Of a DNA stretch of 64,000 nucleotides, positions 48,990 to 60,921 are shown in pieces. Within the stretch, counting starts at the first letter, position 1. Every line of letters starts with the position of its first letter. This stretch comes from Hyperoodon ampullatus (Eukaryota > Chordata > Mammalia > Artiodactyla > Ziphiidae): positions 29,124,800-29,188,799 of the forward strand of contig OX457071.1 of NCBI GenBank assembly GCA_949752795.1. Direction: 5' to 3'. The position numbers were made by a program, and so were the translations under genes. The notes below the pieces were generated by a model, which saw nothing but the letters and a program-made list of their open reading frames with translations, had not been told where the DNA came from and did no database searches.

Positions 48990-50400
48990 TCTAGTCAGGT
49001 CTGGAAGAGTAAACTGATGAGTTCAATATAAGAATTTACTTTAAAATAATAATAGTTATGTATCTCCTTTTCCAAAACGCTGATATTGGAGAAAATAAGA
49101 AGAACAAGAAGATTATTCAGAAAAATAAAAAACAGATTATTTTGATTCATTTAGGACAAAATATTTGTTAACTTAAGAAAGGGAAAAAAGTGTAAACAGG
49201 ACAGAGTAGTAACTATATTCTGACCCTTTCAACAACTAATTCAATCCATTTAACCATCATTCATTTTCCAGTGATATTAGATAAAGAAGAACTGATTACA
49301 TGTAAGGAGATAGAATATCACTGCTTGAAAACAAAGGATCAAAAAAAGAACCATTTCAATAATATATCCCCCACTATAACTAATCCTAATTTGTACTTCC
49401 TCCTTCAAACTCAGCTCTCCCATTCAACTCCACACATACGCTTTAAACCAGCTTCTATTCAGGGAATGATATACAGAAAAAATGATAACAGAAGGAGAGA
49501 AAAAGGCAAAAGTGTAAGGAGTTAGGACAGAAGTTCCAGAGCATTTCTCAGTTTTAAGAATGACGTAAAATGAAGTTGCCCCAAAAGGATCTACCTTACA
49601 TCTTGTTGGAATGGAATAGAGAAAATGGGATATGGAAAATAAATGGAAAACAAAAAGAAAGATCAGAAAGATGCAATTTCAGATTTCTTGACAAAACTGG
49701 ACTATACAGCTTAAAATGCATGGTACTTTGCATATGAGTTTCATTTACTGTTCCCATCTGATTCTCCCAAAACAATCGGGACCTTAAATTGTACATTCTA
49801 TAAGGACTAAGTTTCTTCCTAATATCTTCCGTTTCTTTCAGAGTCAAGGAAAGAAGAAAATAAATCCCTAAAGAAGGAAAATAAATGTGAGAGCATCTTA
49901 ACTCCTTGTAATTCTAACATAATCAAAATAATGAAAAGCTATACTTCAGAGTAAAATGAAGCCATGCAAACTATACTTATACATCTAATAAAGATAAAAC
50001 TTGACACTATTTCCTCCCCCATCACTGACATTCTGCACTGATTGGGCCAAAAAAGCCAACTAGACACATACATATACATACACACAGACATAATTTATTT
50101 TAAATTGTGTATACATATACGTGAACACATACGTGAAATCAGAATTTACCCACTGCTTTCCCAATAGTCAAAAACACCTCCTCTTATAGGACAACACTAA
50201 CCAAAGTAGATTACACATTTTACTTGTAAATTCATTACAATTTACTTTCATGATTGAAATTCATTTCATAAACTTTTACAACAGATCTTTGAATGGTCTT
50301 AGCAATCAACCACATTATTTCCCTCTATCAAACAAGCCAAAATTTAAAAATAGAATTCAACACTGGCAACGGCTATTTTTGAAGCTATCTCCATTGAAGT
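48990..50400. other. UCHL3 intron 6, unassigned
   Basis: AT-rich, no named repeat recognised. The ORFs at 49271-49525 and 49596-49847 lack similarity and splice signals. Confidence 0.4.
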
Positions 50401-50520
50401 AAGAGATCCTCAAAGACACAAACTGCATATTATTTATCTCTGTATATATAGTTCCTAGCACCATACCTGGCATACTAGGTGCTCAAACAGATTACTAGGT
50501 GCTCAAACAGATTACTAGGT
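50400..50520 (+). mobile_element. L2 3' end with a local 20-bp duplication
   Basis: 'gttcctagcaccatacctgg' is the L2 3' end motif. The unit 'tactaggtgctcaaacagat' is then repeated exactly at 50473-50492 and 50493-50512, with a third partial copy to 50520. Confidence 0.75.
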
Positions 50521-50559
50521 TAATCAAATGAAAGACAGACAATAATTTTATATTATGTA

Positions 50560-50960
50560 ACAAGAACTTGAAAAATGTTCATCCCTTCGACTCAAGGTAA
50601 TTCTACCTATAGGAAATGATCTTAAAGAAAGAACCTAGAATGAATATATGAATAAACAAAGATATTCAATGCGTTTAACTTGAAAAACTGAAAACAATCT
50701 AAATATCAAAAGTTAAGGTAACTGGAAAGTAAATTATGATTCATTCACATGAGTACAGTGCCATAAGGAATTATTTATAAAGAGGTTTTGATGAAGAAAA
50801 TACTCATGATAAAATAATAAGAAAAAAACCCCACAAAAATGTTTGATTTCGACTGTTCTAAAATTAGCTAAAAAAAGATTTGAAATTAAAAAAAAACCCA
50901 TAAATACTAAAAGCATTTTTTGCTACATTTTCCATACTGGCATGTTTGTTTAATACAAAC
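50560..50960 (+). mobile_element. L1M fragment
   Basis: 'ggtaattctacctataggaa', 'caatctaaatatcaaaagtt' and 'aaattatgattcattcacat' follow the L1M 3' region in sense. Diverged. Confidence 0.5.
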
Positions 50961-50969
50961 ATAGAACAA

Positions 50970-51870
50970 CTGAGTCAGTTTCTATTATTTTTCATTATTA
51001 CTATAAATTTGTATGGAGGTTCCTGAGCAATATAATAAATTTATTCTTTTTGTAAAAAGTTAAATAAACAATAAATCATCAGGAGATCTCTACTCATATC
51101 TGGGCTGGCTCCTAAATTAATATGGGCAAATCACAAACTTTAGAAATGGCTTTTTAGATAAGTATTGATGAAGTAAAACTAGAGTCTGAAGGCAAATAAA
51201 ATATTCTTTTGGATTTTTCTTTTCTTGCCTTTACGTTTGATTTGCATACTGTTTCCATTATTGTATCATTGTATTTGTTCACAATTTAAAAAAACACTTT
51301 TAATTTAATTTCCTCATATCCCATTGTTGTTCTTCTATCTTCCCAAACTTAAGTGAAACATGAAAGCAGTAACTTTCAGCGTAGGTTAATGAAGCATAAG
51401 TGAGGTGGGGCTACCGTCCAAATTTCTGGATTAGCCAGAGTCGGCCAGACAATCATGGTGGGATTCAGAACATACAAGTAAACAACTACTCTTTGGCCGC
51501 ATTTACGGCCAATCTTCTAAAGAGGCTACTGTGTTTTGGTGGCTCATCTTACTGATTTCTCACTTAGTCTACAAGTCTCTGCATGCAATAAGGCTCCTGC
51601 CTACTCCATTCCCATGAAAGCGTTCTGACAGAGAGTATCAATGATGTCAGTTGTTATTACACTGTTATTACTGGCTCCTCTTCTTCCAGCCACTCCTTTA
51701 ACACCTGTGTGCCCCAGGGATTCATTGTGGTTCACCACTATTCTCCCTCTGTAGAATTCTCAAGGTTCTAACTACTCTCCGACCAAATACAAAACTCCAG
51801 ATATCGCCCTAGAGCTTTAGACTCCATATCCAACTTCTACACAGATGACCCATTACTCACCTTGAACTCA
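50970..51870. other. UCHL3 intron 6, unassigned
   Basis: No recognisable feature. 51600-51870 has an L2-like composition but no firm motif. Confidence 0.35.
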
Positions 51871-51879
51871 ATATGCTGA

Positions 51880-52230
51880 ACACTAGACATACCATCTTTG
51901 GTGGCTCCCCATTGTTTATAAAATTCAAGCCACCCCTTGATCTGGCTTCACCCTATTGCTTCAGCTCATCCTCTGCCATTCATATTCATTTTTCTGAAAG
52001 CCTGGTAAAACAAAATCACCACCTAGTATTTACTGAGGGCCCATTAAATACCAGGCACTATTTTAAGCACTTTATATGGTTAACTCATTAATCTTCACAG
52101 CAATCCCATAAGGTAGATGCTATTCTTTTCATTTTATGCTAAGGAAAGTATTTTGCCTAAGCTACTAAATTGTAGAGTCAGTATACAAACCTACATCCTG
52201 TGCTCCTTACTTTTATACTATGCACTTTTT
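51880..52230 (-). mobile_element. L2-like piece and MIR SINE
   Basis: 51880-52010 ('cttcagctcatcctctgcca') looks like L2. 52020-52230 ('ccaggcactattttaagcac', 'cataaggtagatgctattct') is antisense MIR. The strand is given for the MIR. Confidence 0.6.
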
Positions 52231-52564
52231 CATAAATGCCTATATACTGTCCAATGCCAAGCACTGTCCTGGGGATTCAAGGTAAATATGACAAAAAACA
52301 CCCACGTCCTCATGGGACTCCTATTCTATGAAATAAATGGAATAAACAAACAAAAAAATATTGTAGATTAAAAAATGCCAGGAAGAAAATAAAATGGATT
52401 TTATGACAGAAAATTCACTGAGGTGGCCCTACTTAATGGTAATGAAAGAAAATCTCTCTGAAAAATGACTTTTAAGGTGAAACCTAAAGGATGAGAAGGT
52501 ACCAACTATGTAAGGTGAAAGGGTATACCTGGACAAGAACTGGGCCCTTACAAAGCACAAAAAT

Positions 52565-52960
52565 GGTACTATGGACTGAACGATGTTCTCCAAATATTCA
52601 TATACTAAAGCCCTAATCCCCAATGTGACTGTGTTTGGAGACAGAGCGTTTAAGAAGTAATTAAGATTAAATGAGGTCATAAGGATGAGGCCCTAATCCA
52701 ATAGGGCTGGTGTCCTTATAAGAAGAGGAAGAGACACTAGACACTTCTCTCTCTCTGCAAGTGCACAAAGAAAAGCCATGTGAGGACACAGTGAAAAGAC
52801 ACCCGTCTACAAGTCAGGAAGAGAGGCCTCACCAGAAACCAACCCTGATGGCACCCTGATATTGACTTCTAGCCTCCAGAACTGTGAGAAAATAAATTTC
52901 TGTTGTTTAAGTCATCCAGTCTGTGGTATTTTGCTATGGCAGCAAAATCAAACAAATACA
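52565..52960 (+). mobile_element. Solo LTR of a MaLR (MLT1-like) retroelement
   Basis: 'actatggactgaacgatgtt', 'ctaatccccaatgtgactgt', 'ccttataagaagaggaagag', 'gccatgtgaggacacagtg' and 'cctccagaactgtgagaaaa', then 'gtggtattttgctatggcag', is a nearly complete ERVL-MaLR LTR with its AATAAA signal. No internal region is attached, so it is a solo LTR in antisense to UCHL3. Confidence 0.85.
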
Positions 52961-52970
52961 AATGGGAAAA

Positions 52971-54398
52971 ACTGAGGTGTGTCGTAGGAACTGACAAAAA
53001 ATAGTGTGCTGGAATACAGAGAGCAATGGAGATAATAATATGTCAAAGACTCTTAAGTCCACAGATGGTAGATGAACCAGAAATAAAGTGATCGCAAAAC
53101 CTGTCCCTGGTGCAGGAGTTTTAAGGTGGTTGATACTGAATTTGGAAATGTAGGGTGTGGGTTTTTGTTCTCTCAGTGACTGGGAGTCACTAACATACAG
53201 TGGCTAGAATATAATAATCTATATTCCACCCTGGAATGCACAAAACAGCCCACACAACAAAGAGCTGAACTCGTCCCAAAATGTTAATAGTGCCCTATTG
53301 AGGAACAGTGGCTAATAGTATGTTTGGTTTACTCAGGGGACTACAGAACACCAAGATTTAGCCTTTTTTGGTAGTTCTTACACCACTAAGGTTAGTTTTG
53401 AGCTAATTCTGGTGAATTAATAATTATGTGTTGTGCCTATGCACAAGGAATGGTGTTGGATACTCTGGGGCATACTCACAGGAATCGAACACCAATCCTA
53501 GGTCGAAGAGCCACAGTAAGGGAGATATGACACCACATTTCAGCAAATCTAAGGCACCAGTGGTTTTAAGATGCATCATTTTATGTACGACTAAAGAAGG
53601 TAATACCACCAAGTAAATTACAAAATCAACTGTAAGATACACCTTAATTTCAGAGCTGTTACGATGTTAAAAAAAATACATCTTAAATAAATGAAAAAGA
53701 ATATGAAAACAAATAGCTAAAATGCAAATAGTAGGAATCATATAAAATAAAAGAGTCTACAGAGGGAAGGAGTTTAGGTCTAGAGAAAGAGATGTGAACA
53801 TCATCTAAAAGGAGGTATTAAAAGCCATAATTTGGATAAAGGCCAAAAAGGAGGCAAGAGGAGGCACCATAAAGACAATTTTTTTAAAGTAAACAGGTAT
53901 TAAAGCATTTAACTGCTTTACTACAATTAACAGTTTTCATATTTTACAATAATTTCATGCTGATCTTCACCATCACTGCTAATTTTAACACTACAAATTT
54001 GTAAACAAAAAAAAGCAAAGCATAGTGAAGATTAAGAACATGCTCAAGATCGTAAAAAGCAATACAAAAAACAGAGCATCCCATTCATTTCCAGTATGGT
54101 GTCAAAACCACTTAGACATGCCACTTGTGTGTGTGTGCGTCTGTGTATGTAAACTTAGTCAAAAAGCAGTGGTACACACCTCTGAAAGCAGAACCTGAGA
54201 GCAACCAAGAAAGTATGATACAATTACATGGAGAATTAATGTTTAAATTCCTAAGTGGTTTTATTATAAACATTCACAGTTACCAGTCAGAGCTATGAAA
54301 AACTGCAGTTATATCACAGTATCAAATTGTTTTCTCCTTAAAAAAATATTTTTTGAAGATAGTGGGAATATTTAAGTTCAATACTTTTAAATCAGTAT
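52971..54398. other. UCHL3 intron 6, unassigned
   Basis: No named repeat or exon. A short TG-rich tract lies at 54126-54142. Confidence 0.4.
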
Positions 54399-54408
54399 TT
54401 TTTCAAGT

Positions 54409-54566
54409 TCGTTGTGGAGCACAGGCTCCAGACGCGCAGGCTCAGCGGCCATGGCTCACGGGCCCAGCCACTCCGCGGCATGTGGGATCTTCCCGGACCG
54501 GGGCACGAACCCACGTCCCCTGCATCAGCAGGCAGACTCTCAACCACTGCGCCACCAGGGAAGCCC
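54409..54566 (-). mobile_element. CHR-2-type SINE lacking its tail
   Basis: Reverse orientation. The 5' end (complement of 'gggcttccctggtggcgcag') is intact, but the copy stops at 'gctccacaacga' with no poly(A). It still has a perfect 10-base duplication 'tttttcaagt' at 54399-54408 and 54567-54576. Confidence 0.93.
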
Positions 54567-54763
54567 TTTTTCAAGTATTTTTAAAGCATAAAGGCAATGT
54601 CATGTTTGTACATGAAAAAGTATGGTTCCAAGTCACACATGGGATAAGAAAGAAGAAAATCTATAATTCTCTGGTATTAACACTTAAATGTGTTATAAAT
54701 ACACCAAACGATTTTAATTAAATTCTATTCATTTTGACTGAAATACCTTCTGACAAACTTCCT

Positions 54764-54890
54764 CCAAGAGTGGGAGGGTGAGGGAAGAAAAGGGAGGGTT
54801 TTGAGGGAAGAAAAAGGAGAAATGGAGGGAGGGAATCCCTCATGAAAAAGAGAATGAAAAAAGAGACAAGAGAAGGAGAGGAGAGGTGAC
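54764..54890. repeat. Purine-rich tract
   Basis: About 125 bases that are nearly all A and G on the plus strand, with several GGG runs ('gtgggagggtgagggaag', 'aatggagggaggg'). Confidence 0.8.
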
Positions 54891-55366
54891 CTATCTGAAG
54901 AAATAACTAGCTAACAGAGTAAAGATGGTGAAGATCATCACATTGCCCCCGAACAGATTTCCTGAGTAAAGAGAATGTTACAGCTTTTTGCTAGAAGCTG
55001 AGCATGATAAAGGCTCTTGAAAACCATACTGGCTATCTACCTTTACTACAGGGCAGGTATTTTTCTCAAAATACTTGCAAGTCAAAGGAACCTGATGGGG
55101 AACACGCAGACCACCCGTTAGCCAAAGCAAACAGCACACAATCTGCAATCTGTCTAAATGATTAGACAAACTGAGATGGCTGTTATCAAAGTGCATATTA
55201 ACAGTCTGTCAAAACATGTTCTTGGGTTACTTTATGACTACTTTTACATAAGCAAGTTCCCTCAAAGGAAAAAAAGTCCCAATAATTTTCTAAAACTACA
55301 TGTCATACAATAGAACTGTAGTTAAATTTACAAGTGGCAGGAAAAGTTTTGAAAAATGTGAAATAC
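54891..55366. other. UCHL3 intron 6 next to exon 6, unassigned
   Basis: Single-copy-looking AT-rich sequence. No repeat recognised. Confidence 0.4.
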
Positions 55367-55414
55367 CTCAGTCTGACCTTCATGGGCACTGGTCTCATGA
55401 GTAACTCGAATGGC
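55367..55414 (-). CDS. UCHL3: UCHL3 exon 6 (residues 143-158)
   Basis: A 48-nt exon of 16 codons, AIRVTHETSAHEGQTE, phase 0 at both ends. It encodes the start of the active-site crossover loop that limits substrate size in UCH enzymes. The acceptor is 'cttattacag' and the donor is GTATTT. Because its length is a multiple of three, skipping it would keep the frame but shorten the loop. A 21 kb intron separates it from exon 7. Confidence 0.97.
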
Positions 55415-55984
55415 CTGTAATAAGAATATAAAGTATTAACAGGAACAGATGACTATAGCCAACTTTTTAAATGAAAACAACAATGCTAAATTTTAACATC
55501 TAAAGCCTTGTTAAGAAACAAATTGGAGGCGATTTTGGGAGCAGTTTAACACTAAATATTTAAGAATGATTTCTGAGTAAGCAAATGAATTGCTGTGCTT
55601 CCCAACCCACAAATCTCTGCAACCTTAGGAAACTGAGTATCTGCTTATTTGTAATTGCCAGGGGTAAGTGGGAGTCATTTACCTTATTTAATTGCTGGAA
55701 CTAACATTTAACACTTTATTCAACTGAGACTAGAATAAAGTAAGCATCTCACAGATAGAGACTGAAGAAGCTTAGCTCATCTGTTTCTCCAGGTTACATG
55801 CTATTCTGCAGCTCTGGCTGTATTTATGCTTAATCATGCAGCTTCAGTCAGCACTTTAGAAATGTGGAGCAAAAGGCATGCATTTATCAGAAGCTAGAGA
55901 TTTTAGGTTCCTGAACTTAAAAAAAAAAATTGCTCTTATAATACGCACTATTAACAAAGATGAAGAGAAACAGTCAAAGTAAAC

Positions 55985-56530
55985 TACGGGTGAAAGTACC
56001 TTTATGAATGGCAATTTGGCAATAAGTATCAAAGCTTTAAAAACATGCAAACTATTTGGTCCAGCAATTTCTCTTCTAGGAGTTTATATATTTACATATA
56101 ACTGTACATAATTATATATAACTAATGATATTTGCAAAGACTTAGCTACAATGATATACCTTGTAGTATTTTTTCAAATGGTGAAAAAAAGGGAAAAATA
56201 TTAAATTTCTGACAATAATTTATTGGTTAAATAAAATACTAAACTATGGAAAGCTAGGCAGCCATTAAATGATGATGTCAGATATATACTTACTGGTATG
56301 TAATATGTTTGTGATAAGTTACATGAAAAAAGCAAGTTATAAAACAATATTACAGTGTGATCAAATTTTTGTTTTAAAAAATTGTGTACACAATTATATA
56401 CTCCCTATTAAAAATATAAATGGTGGCTACCTCTCATTGGTGGGATTACTGGTGACTTTTATATTGTTCATATTATTTTTATGTAAAATAAAGATGTTTT
56501 ATGAGATCAGCAGGCTTTTTAAAGAAAATA
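55985..56530 (+). mobile_element. L1M 3' end in UCHL3 intron 5
   Basis: 'ctatttggtccagcaatttc', 'aggcagccattaaatgatga', 'caattatatactccctatta' and 'gtggctacctctcattggtg' match the sense 3' region of old L1M elements. Confidence 0.7.
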
Positions 56531-56706
56531 CAACTTAAAATAATCAAAGTATATTAGAATGCTAAAACAACATAATCAAGTCAATGGATTTATTGGGCAC
56601 AAACTCTGCCTAACACATTGTTCTAGCCAAATAATTTGTACACTATACTGTTTCTAATTTCGAAGAACTTACAATCTACTTAATAATGTCATTAAAAGGT
56701 AAAAAG

Positions 56707-56897
56707 GGGCCTCCCTGGTGGCGCAGTGGTTGAGAGTCCGCCTGCCGATGCAGGGGATACGGGTTCGTGCCCCGGTCTGGGAGGATCCCATATACCGCGG
56801 AGCGGCTGGGCCCGTGAGCCATGGCTGCTGAGCCTGTGCATCCGGAGCCTGTGCTCCGCAACGGGAGAGGCCACAACAGTGAGAGGCCCGCGTACCA

Positions 56898-56952
<55 letters not shown>
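56707..56952 (+). mobile_element. CHR-2-type SINE with 58-A tail, UCHL3 intron 5
   Basis: Complete copy. The uninterrupted A run spans 56899-56956. Perfect 13-base duplication 'aaaaggtaaaaag' at 56694-56706 and 56953-56965. The pure long tail suggests a very recent insertion. Confidence 0.97.
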
Positions 56953-56958
<6 letters not shown>

Positions 56959-56999
56959 TAAAAAGCCTTCAAAAGAAAAATAGATTTCAAACAGAATAA

Positions 57000-57507
57000 A
57001 ATGTAAATACCAATCTAAATTCTATGAAAAGGTACAATCATTTAAAACGTCTTAGACTATGTGGCCTGTGTCCTCACACATGCAAAAATATTACACTGAT
57101 AAAATAGCTAGAGAATATTCTAACATCTACCTTTAAACCTTTGTTTTTTCCATTGGTCTTCAGGCTTGTTCCAAATTCCCAGTGAAAGACACACAGGGTA
57201 TTGCCAAGCATATATTAATTATAGGGAGGGAATGGTAAGGAACAGTCAATCATAAGATATTTTATAAATTGTTAAATCAAATTGCCTTTTTTCTCTCATT
57301 CAGCTCTGGACGTAGAAAAGAAGTGGCAATTTATCAACATTTATGGATATTTCAGATAATGTTACAAAAGTACAAAAGGCCTGTTTTAATGGATACAACA
57401 AAAATCCATAATTGCATAATATACAGTTTCAAGACAAACCCCCAAAAAGAATCTACAATCCCAGAGAATTTTGCCCACACGAGATCAAAACAGAAAAAGG
57501 TACCGAC
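57000..57507. other. UCHL3 intron 5 next to exon 5, unassigned
   Basis: No repeat or extra exon recognised. Confidence 0.45.
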
Positions 57508-57593
57508 GTCATAGTTCTCCAGGTATCTGGCTCGTTCTTCAGGGCTCATTGATGCAGACTCCTCCAGGAATTTTTTCAAGGTTGATCCAGATT
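57508..57593 (-). CDS. UCHL3: UCHL3 exon 5 (residues 114-142)
   Basis: The exon is 86 nt. Its first two bases complete Glu114, followed by [20 protein letters not shown] and on to ENYD142. Joining in phase to exon 6 (AIRVTHE) requires the donor at 57507, which reads GTCGGT, a weak match to GTRAGT. A second GT lies four bases further on (GTACCT) but would shift the frame. The acceptor is 'attctcag'. Intron 4 to exon 4 is short (351 bp). Confidence 0.96.
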
Positions 57594-57944
57594 CTGAGAA
57601 TATTAAAGATGATAAAATTGAAAAGGCTTGCTATCTCAAAGAGACTGAGATATGAAAATACTAGAAGCATGCTAACTATTTCTCAGGTAAAACCCTTTCA
57701 CTGTTAAGTTAGGAATATAAGAATATTGGGATAAATGATAGGGCTTATTAAGTTATTTGTTTGTTAAACCTGGGGAGGATTTATATTTCCCCTAATGGTA
57801 TATACATTCCCATTATAAAAGAAAGAAGGGGGGAGAAGCTTTATTTGATACTTTGAAAGAAAGAACTAGAACACCACCTACTGATCAATAAGTTAACTTA
57901 TAACTTAAGGAGGGGGAAGATAGCAGTAATGAAAAATTATTTAC

Positions 57945-58101
57945 CAAAGTGCATCTTGTCTTTATTGTTGGCAATAGCATGGATTAGTCCAATTGTTCCA
58001 CAGGCATTGCTGATGGTTTGCTTCATGAAATATACTGATGATGTAACATCTTGTCCCTGAGATTTTATTTTTTCCTCTTCTTCTGTTCTGAATATTTCAT
58101 A
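57945..58101 (-). CDS. UCHL3: UCHL3 exon 4 with catalytic Cys95 (residues 62-113)
   Basis: The exon is 157 nt: 52 codons plus the first base of Glu114. It begins [17 protein letters not shown] and contains [20 protein letters not shown], which holds the oxyanion Gln89 and the nucleophile Cys95. Ser75 lies in an SQ context (KSQGQ), the site I recall being reported as an ATM phosphorylation site. The acceptor is 'ttttgatag' and the donor is GTAAAT. Ile64 replaces the Val I remember in human. Confidence 0.98.
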
Positions 58102-58149
58102 CTATCAAAAAAAAATCAATAGTCTACATGTGAAAATAATACATTAAAA

Positions 58150-58450
58150 AGGACAAATATAAATCTGGAAAAACTCTAAATATACATCAATAGGGATTTA
58201 GTTAACATGGCATATGTGAATGCAATACTATAAAACATTTTAAAAAGAATAAAATAGATTTACATATTCTGACTTAGAAATCTGTCCATGATTACAGAGT
58301 GGTTACAGGCCAGTATATATTAATATGATTCTCATTTATGTTTTAAAAATATTTACTTTATATATGCATTGAAAAGTGTTAAAGGACATAGAAAAACTTA
58401 ACAGATAAGAGATAAGAGATCTGGGATAAGAGATTACTAGAGGATTTTTA
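58150..58450 (+). mobile_element. Probable L1M fragment in UCHL3 intron 3
   Basis: 'ctctaaatatacatcaatag', 'ggatttagttaacatggcat' and 'aataaaatagatttacatat' resemble the L1M 3' part. Diverged. Confidence 0.5.
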
Positions 58451-58579
58451 CTTTCTATTTTTCACATTTCTATAGTGTTACATCATATTATATTAACAAA
58501 ATTCACATTATATTTATAAGCATATGGTATTCATAACATTCACCATCATCTATAACAACTGATTGTAAAAACAATATGG

Positions 58580-58730
58580 TACAATAACGTCAAAAGTGTG
58601 GGCTCTACATCTGATTGCCTTAACCCACAACCTGGCTCTGCCATTATTAGCTGTGCAACTCCAACAAGTTACTTAATGTCTCTGTGCCTCATTTTTCCAA
58701 CTGTAAAAAGTGTTAAAAATAATGAGGTTA
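58580..58730 (+). mobile_element. MIR SINE
   Basis: Sense MIR: 'gtgtgggctctacatctgat', 'cctggctctgccattattag' and 'gttacttaatgtctctgtgc'. Confidence 0.85.
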
Positions 58731-58749
58731 AAAAATGGGTGGGGAGAGA

Positions 58750-58975
58750 AATTAACACAACATTGTAAATCAACTATACCTGAATAAAATAAATTTTTAA
58801 AAAATTGAGTGAGGATGGGGACTTCCCTGGTGGTCCAGTGGGTAAGACTCCATGCTCCCAATGCAGGGGGCCCAGGTTCGATCCCTGGTCAAGGAACTAG
58901 ATCCCGCATGCCACAACCAAGAGCCGATGCGGCCAAAATAAATAAATTATTTAATTAAATAAATTTTTTTTAAAA
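58750..58975 (+). mobile_element. Short L1 3' end followed by CHR-related SINE
   Basis: 58750-58800 ends 'gtaaatcaactatacctgaa', the last bases of an L1. 58818-58975 is a SINE of the 'gggacttccctggtggtcca' subfamily with an A/T tail. 'gagtgagga' and 'agtgagga' flank the SINE. Confidence 0.85.
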
Positions 58976-59051
58976 AGTGAGGAGATGGAAGAGAGTAGGA
59001 AGATGATTTTATTGTTTTGTTTATTGTTTTCCTATAATTTTTAGATTCCAA

Positions 59052-59260
59052 CAGAGTAGGGAGCCCTACTACAGCCCACAGGCTACAGGCCAAACCTGGC
59101 CCACTGCCTGGTTTTGTAAGTAAAGTTTTATTTTTGTATTGTTTATGGCTGTTTTCATACTAAAAGGCAAAGTTGAATAGTTATAATAGAGACTATCAGG
59201 CCTGCAAAGTTGAAAATATTTACTAGCTGACCCTTCACAGAAAAAGTCTGCTGACCCTTG
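59052..59260 (+). mobile_element. hAT-type non-autonomous DNA transposon
   Basis: 'ctacaggccaaacctggccc', 'gttttgtaagtaaagtttta', 'ttgtttatggctgttttca' and 'gaaaaagtctgctgaccctt' match a common hAT-related short element ending in '...tttgctgacccctg'. The exact family name is not certain. Confidence 0.65.
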
Positions 59261-59384
59261 TGATAAAAGAAACAAATGATGTCTATTTAAAACCCATAAT
59301 TAAGGAACTGCTTTTAACAACAAACGTACCTGTGCCTGAAAAAATAATTTTTATGAATGTGCTCCTGAATCAAATTTTTATTTT

Positions 59385-59488
59385 TTTAATTTTTTACTAT
59401 TTTTTATTGGAGTATAGTTGATTTACAATGTTGTGTTAGTTTCTGCTGTACAGCAAAGTGAACCAGTTATACATATACATATACCCAA
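59385..59488 (-). mobile_element. L1 3' end in antisense
   Basis: 'ttattggagtatagttgatt' to 'gaaccagttatacatataca'. Flanked by 'aatcaaattt' on both sides (about 59368 and 59491). Confidence 0.8.
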
Positions 59489-59499
59489 AATCAAATTTG

Positions 59500-60921
59500 T
59501 AAATATTTTCAGAATAAATTCTGAACCATTAATTCATTCATATAAGTTCAACGGATAAAAACTGAAAAGTTCAATATAGTAAGGTCTTGGGCTGAAATGT
59601 TTTGTACAGTCCTAGAGATTAGCTTGTTATTGCTGTTGCTTAACATCAATGTTCCTTGGTGACAAAGCAAAAGTCTGAAGTTATCAAAAACGTATCAAAA
59701 AGTTTGATAACTTCTCAAGATTTAAGGTTTAGAAAAAAAATCCTAAAATGATTCAGAGCAAGTATAGGAAAAAGGAAAGTGACTATGTGTTTTCACTGTG
59801 GTCTGCCATAATTAAAGACAACAAAAATATTAGAGAGAAATAAATTAATAGCATAAAGCACATTTAAAACACTGTAACTGACTTTATTTAAAAGATAATG
59901 AGGTATCCATAGCAATTCTTTTGCTATTAGTATGCTGAAGCCATTCACAACTACATAATCAGTTTCTAAATTAGAACTTAGAAGATTGAAACACTTTATA
60001 TCTCCTAAACCATCCACTAGATATCCTCTGAGTGATTTTTATTATGTCACTTATGAGCTGAAATAGGGACCGACCAAACTGTAAGAGATATCAAAAAGTG
60101 GCAGATGCCACTATATTTTCTACTTATATAAGTAAGTATAAATACTTATTCCTCACATCTTCCCATTTACTTCATTTTTTACAATGCTGAGTTCATCCTA
60201 TTATTTCTAAGTTTAAAAATAAAAATCAGAAAGATATAGACTCAAAACTGTTTTAAAATGGCTTCATAATACATATAGCTATGAGATATCATTCTAGAAG
60301 GCCTGAAATATGGAGATTTGAATTTAGATACAGAGAGCTAAGAATAGCTATTTATAAGCCCCAACATATCCTAAATCTGCCAATTAAATTGTATTTAAGC
60401 TTAACGATTCGCACCCAAATCAAGTATATTCTGAAAATAATGTAACCCATGGAATTAGTTACATCTACCTCCTTAAAACAAATATTTCTTTATGTATATA
60501 TTGAAAACATTTACATATTTTATATATTAAAATTTTGAATATTCTTTATTCATATATTTTCTAAGACAGATTTAAGATTATCCTAGTACTTAACAGTTCT
60601 AAAGTATACACATCAAATTGTGATTAAATGTCACATTGAAACAGTTGAGGCAAACTAACCATATTTTATTTAAAAAAAAAGAAAACTACCAGAGTTTAAA
60701 AGACTCAGGGCTTCTCTGTCAATCTACAAATCAAAATCTAAATACATCTCTTTAACAAAACTAGATTTTTAGGCCGTCCCCACTGTCTAGATTTCCTCGT
60801 TTTATGCAAGAAGAGAGTCATCTGTTCTTAATTCGTAGGTTTAATTCAACAGTATAGGTTTAATTCAACATTGAAAGAGAATTCTGCATTTACTGGAAAC
60901 TATATCTCACTTAACAATTAC
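59500..60921. other. UCHL3 intron 3, unassigned
   Basis: AT-rich, no named repeat. A short direct repeat 'taggtttaattcaaca' occurs twice at 60836-60870. Confidence 0.4.

Noticed and set aside
57352..57579. 75-codon ORF covering UCHL3 exon 5
   Set aside because: It reads through the donor into intron 5; only 57508-57593 is coding.
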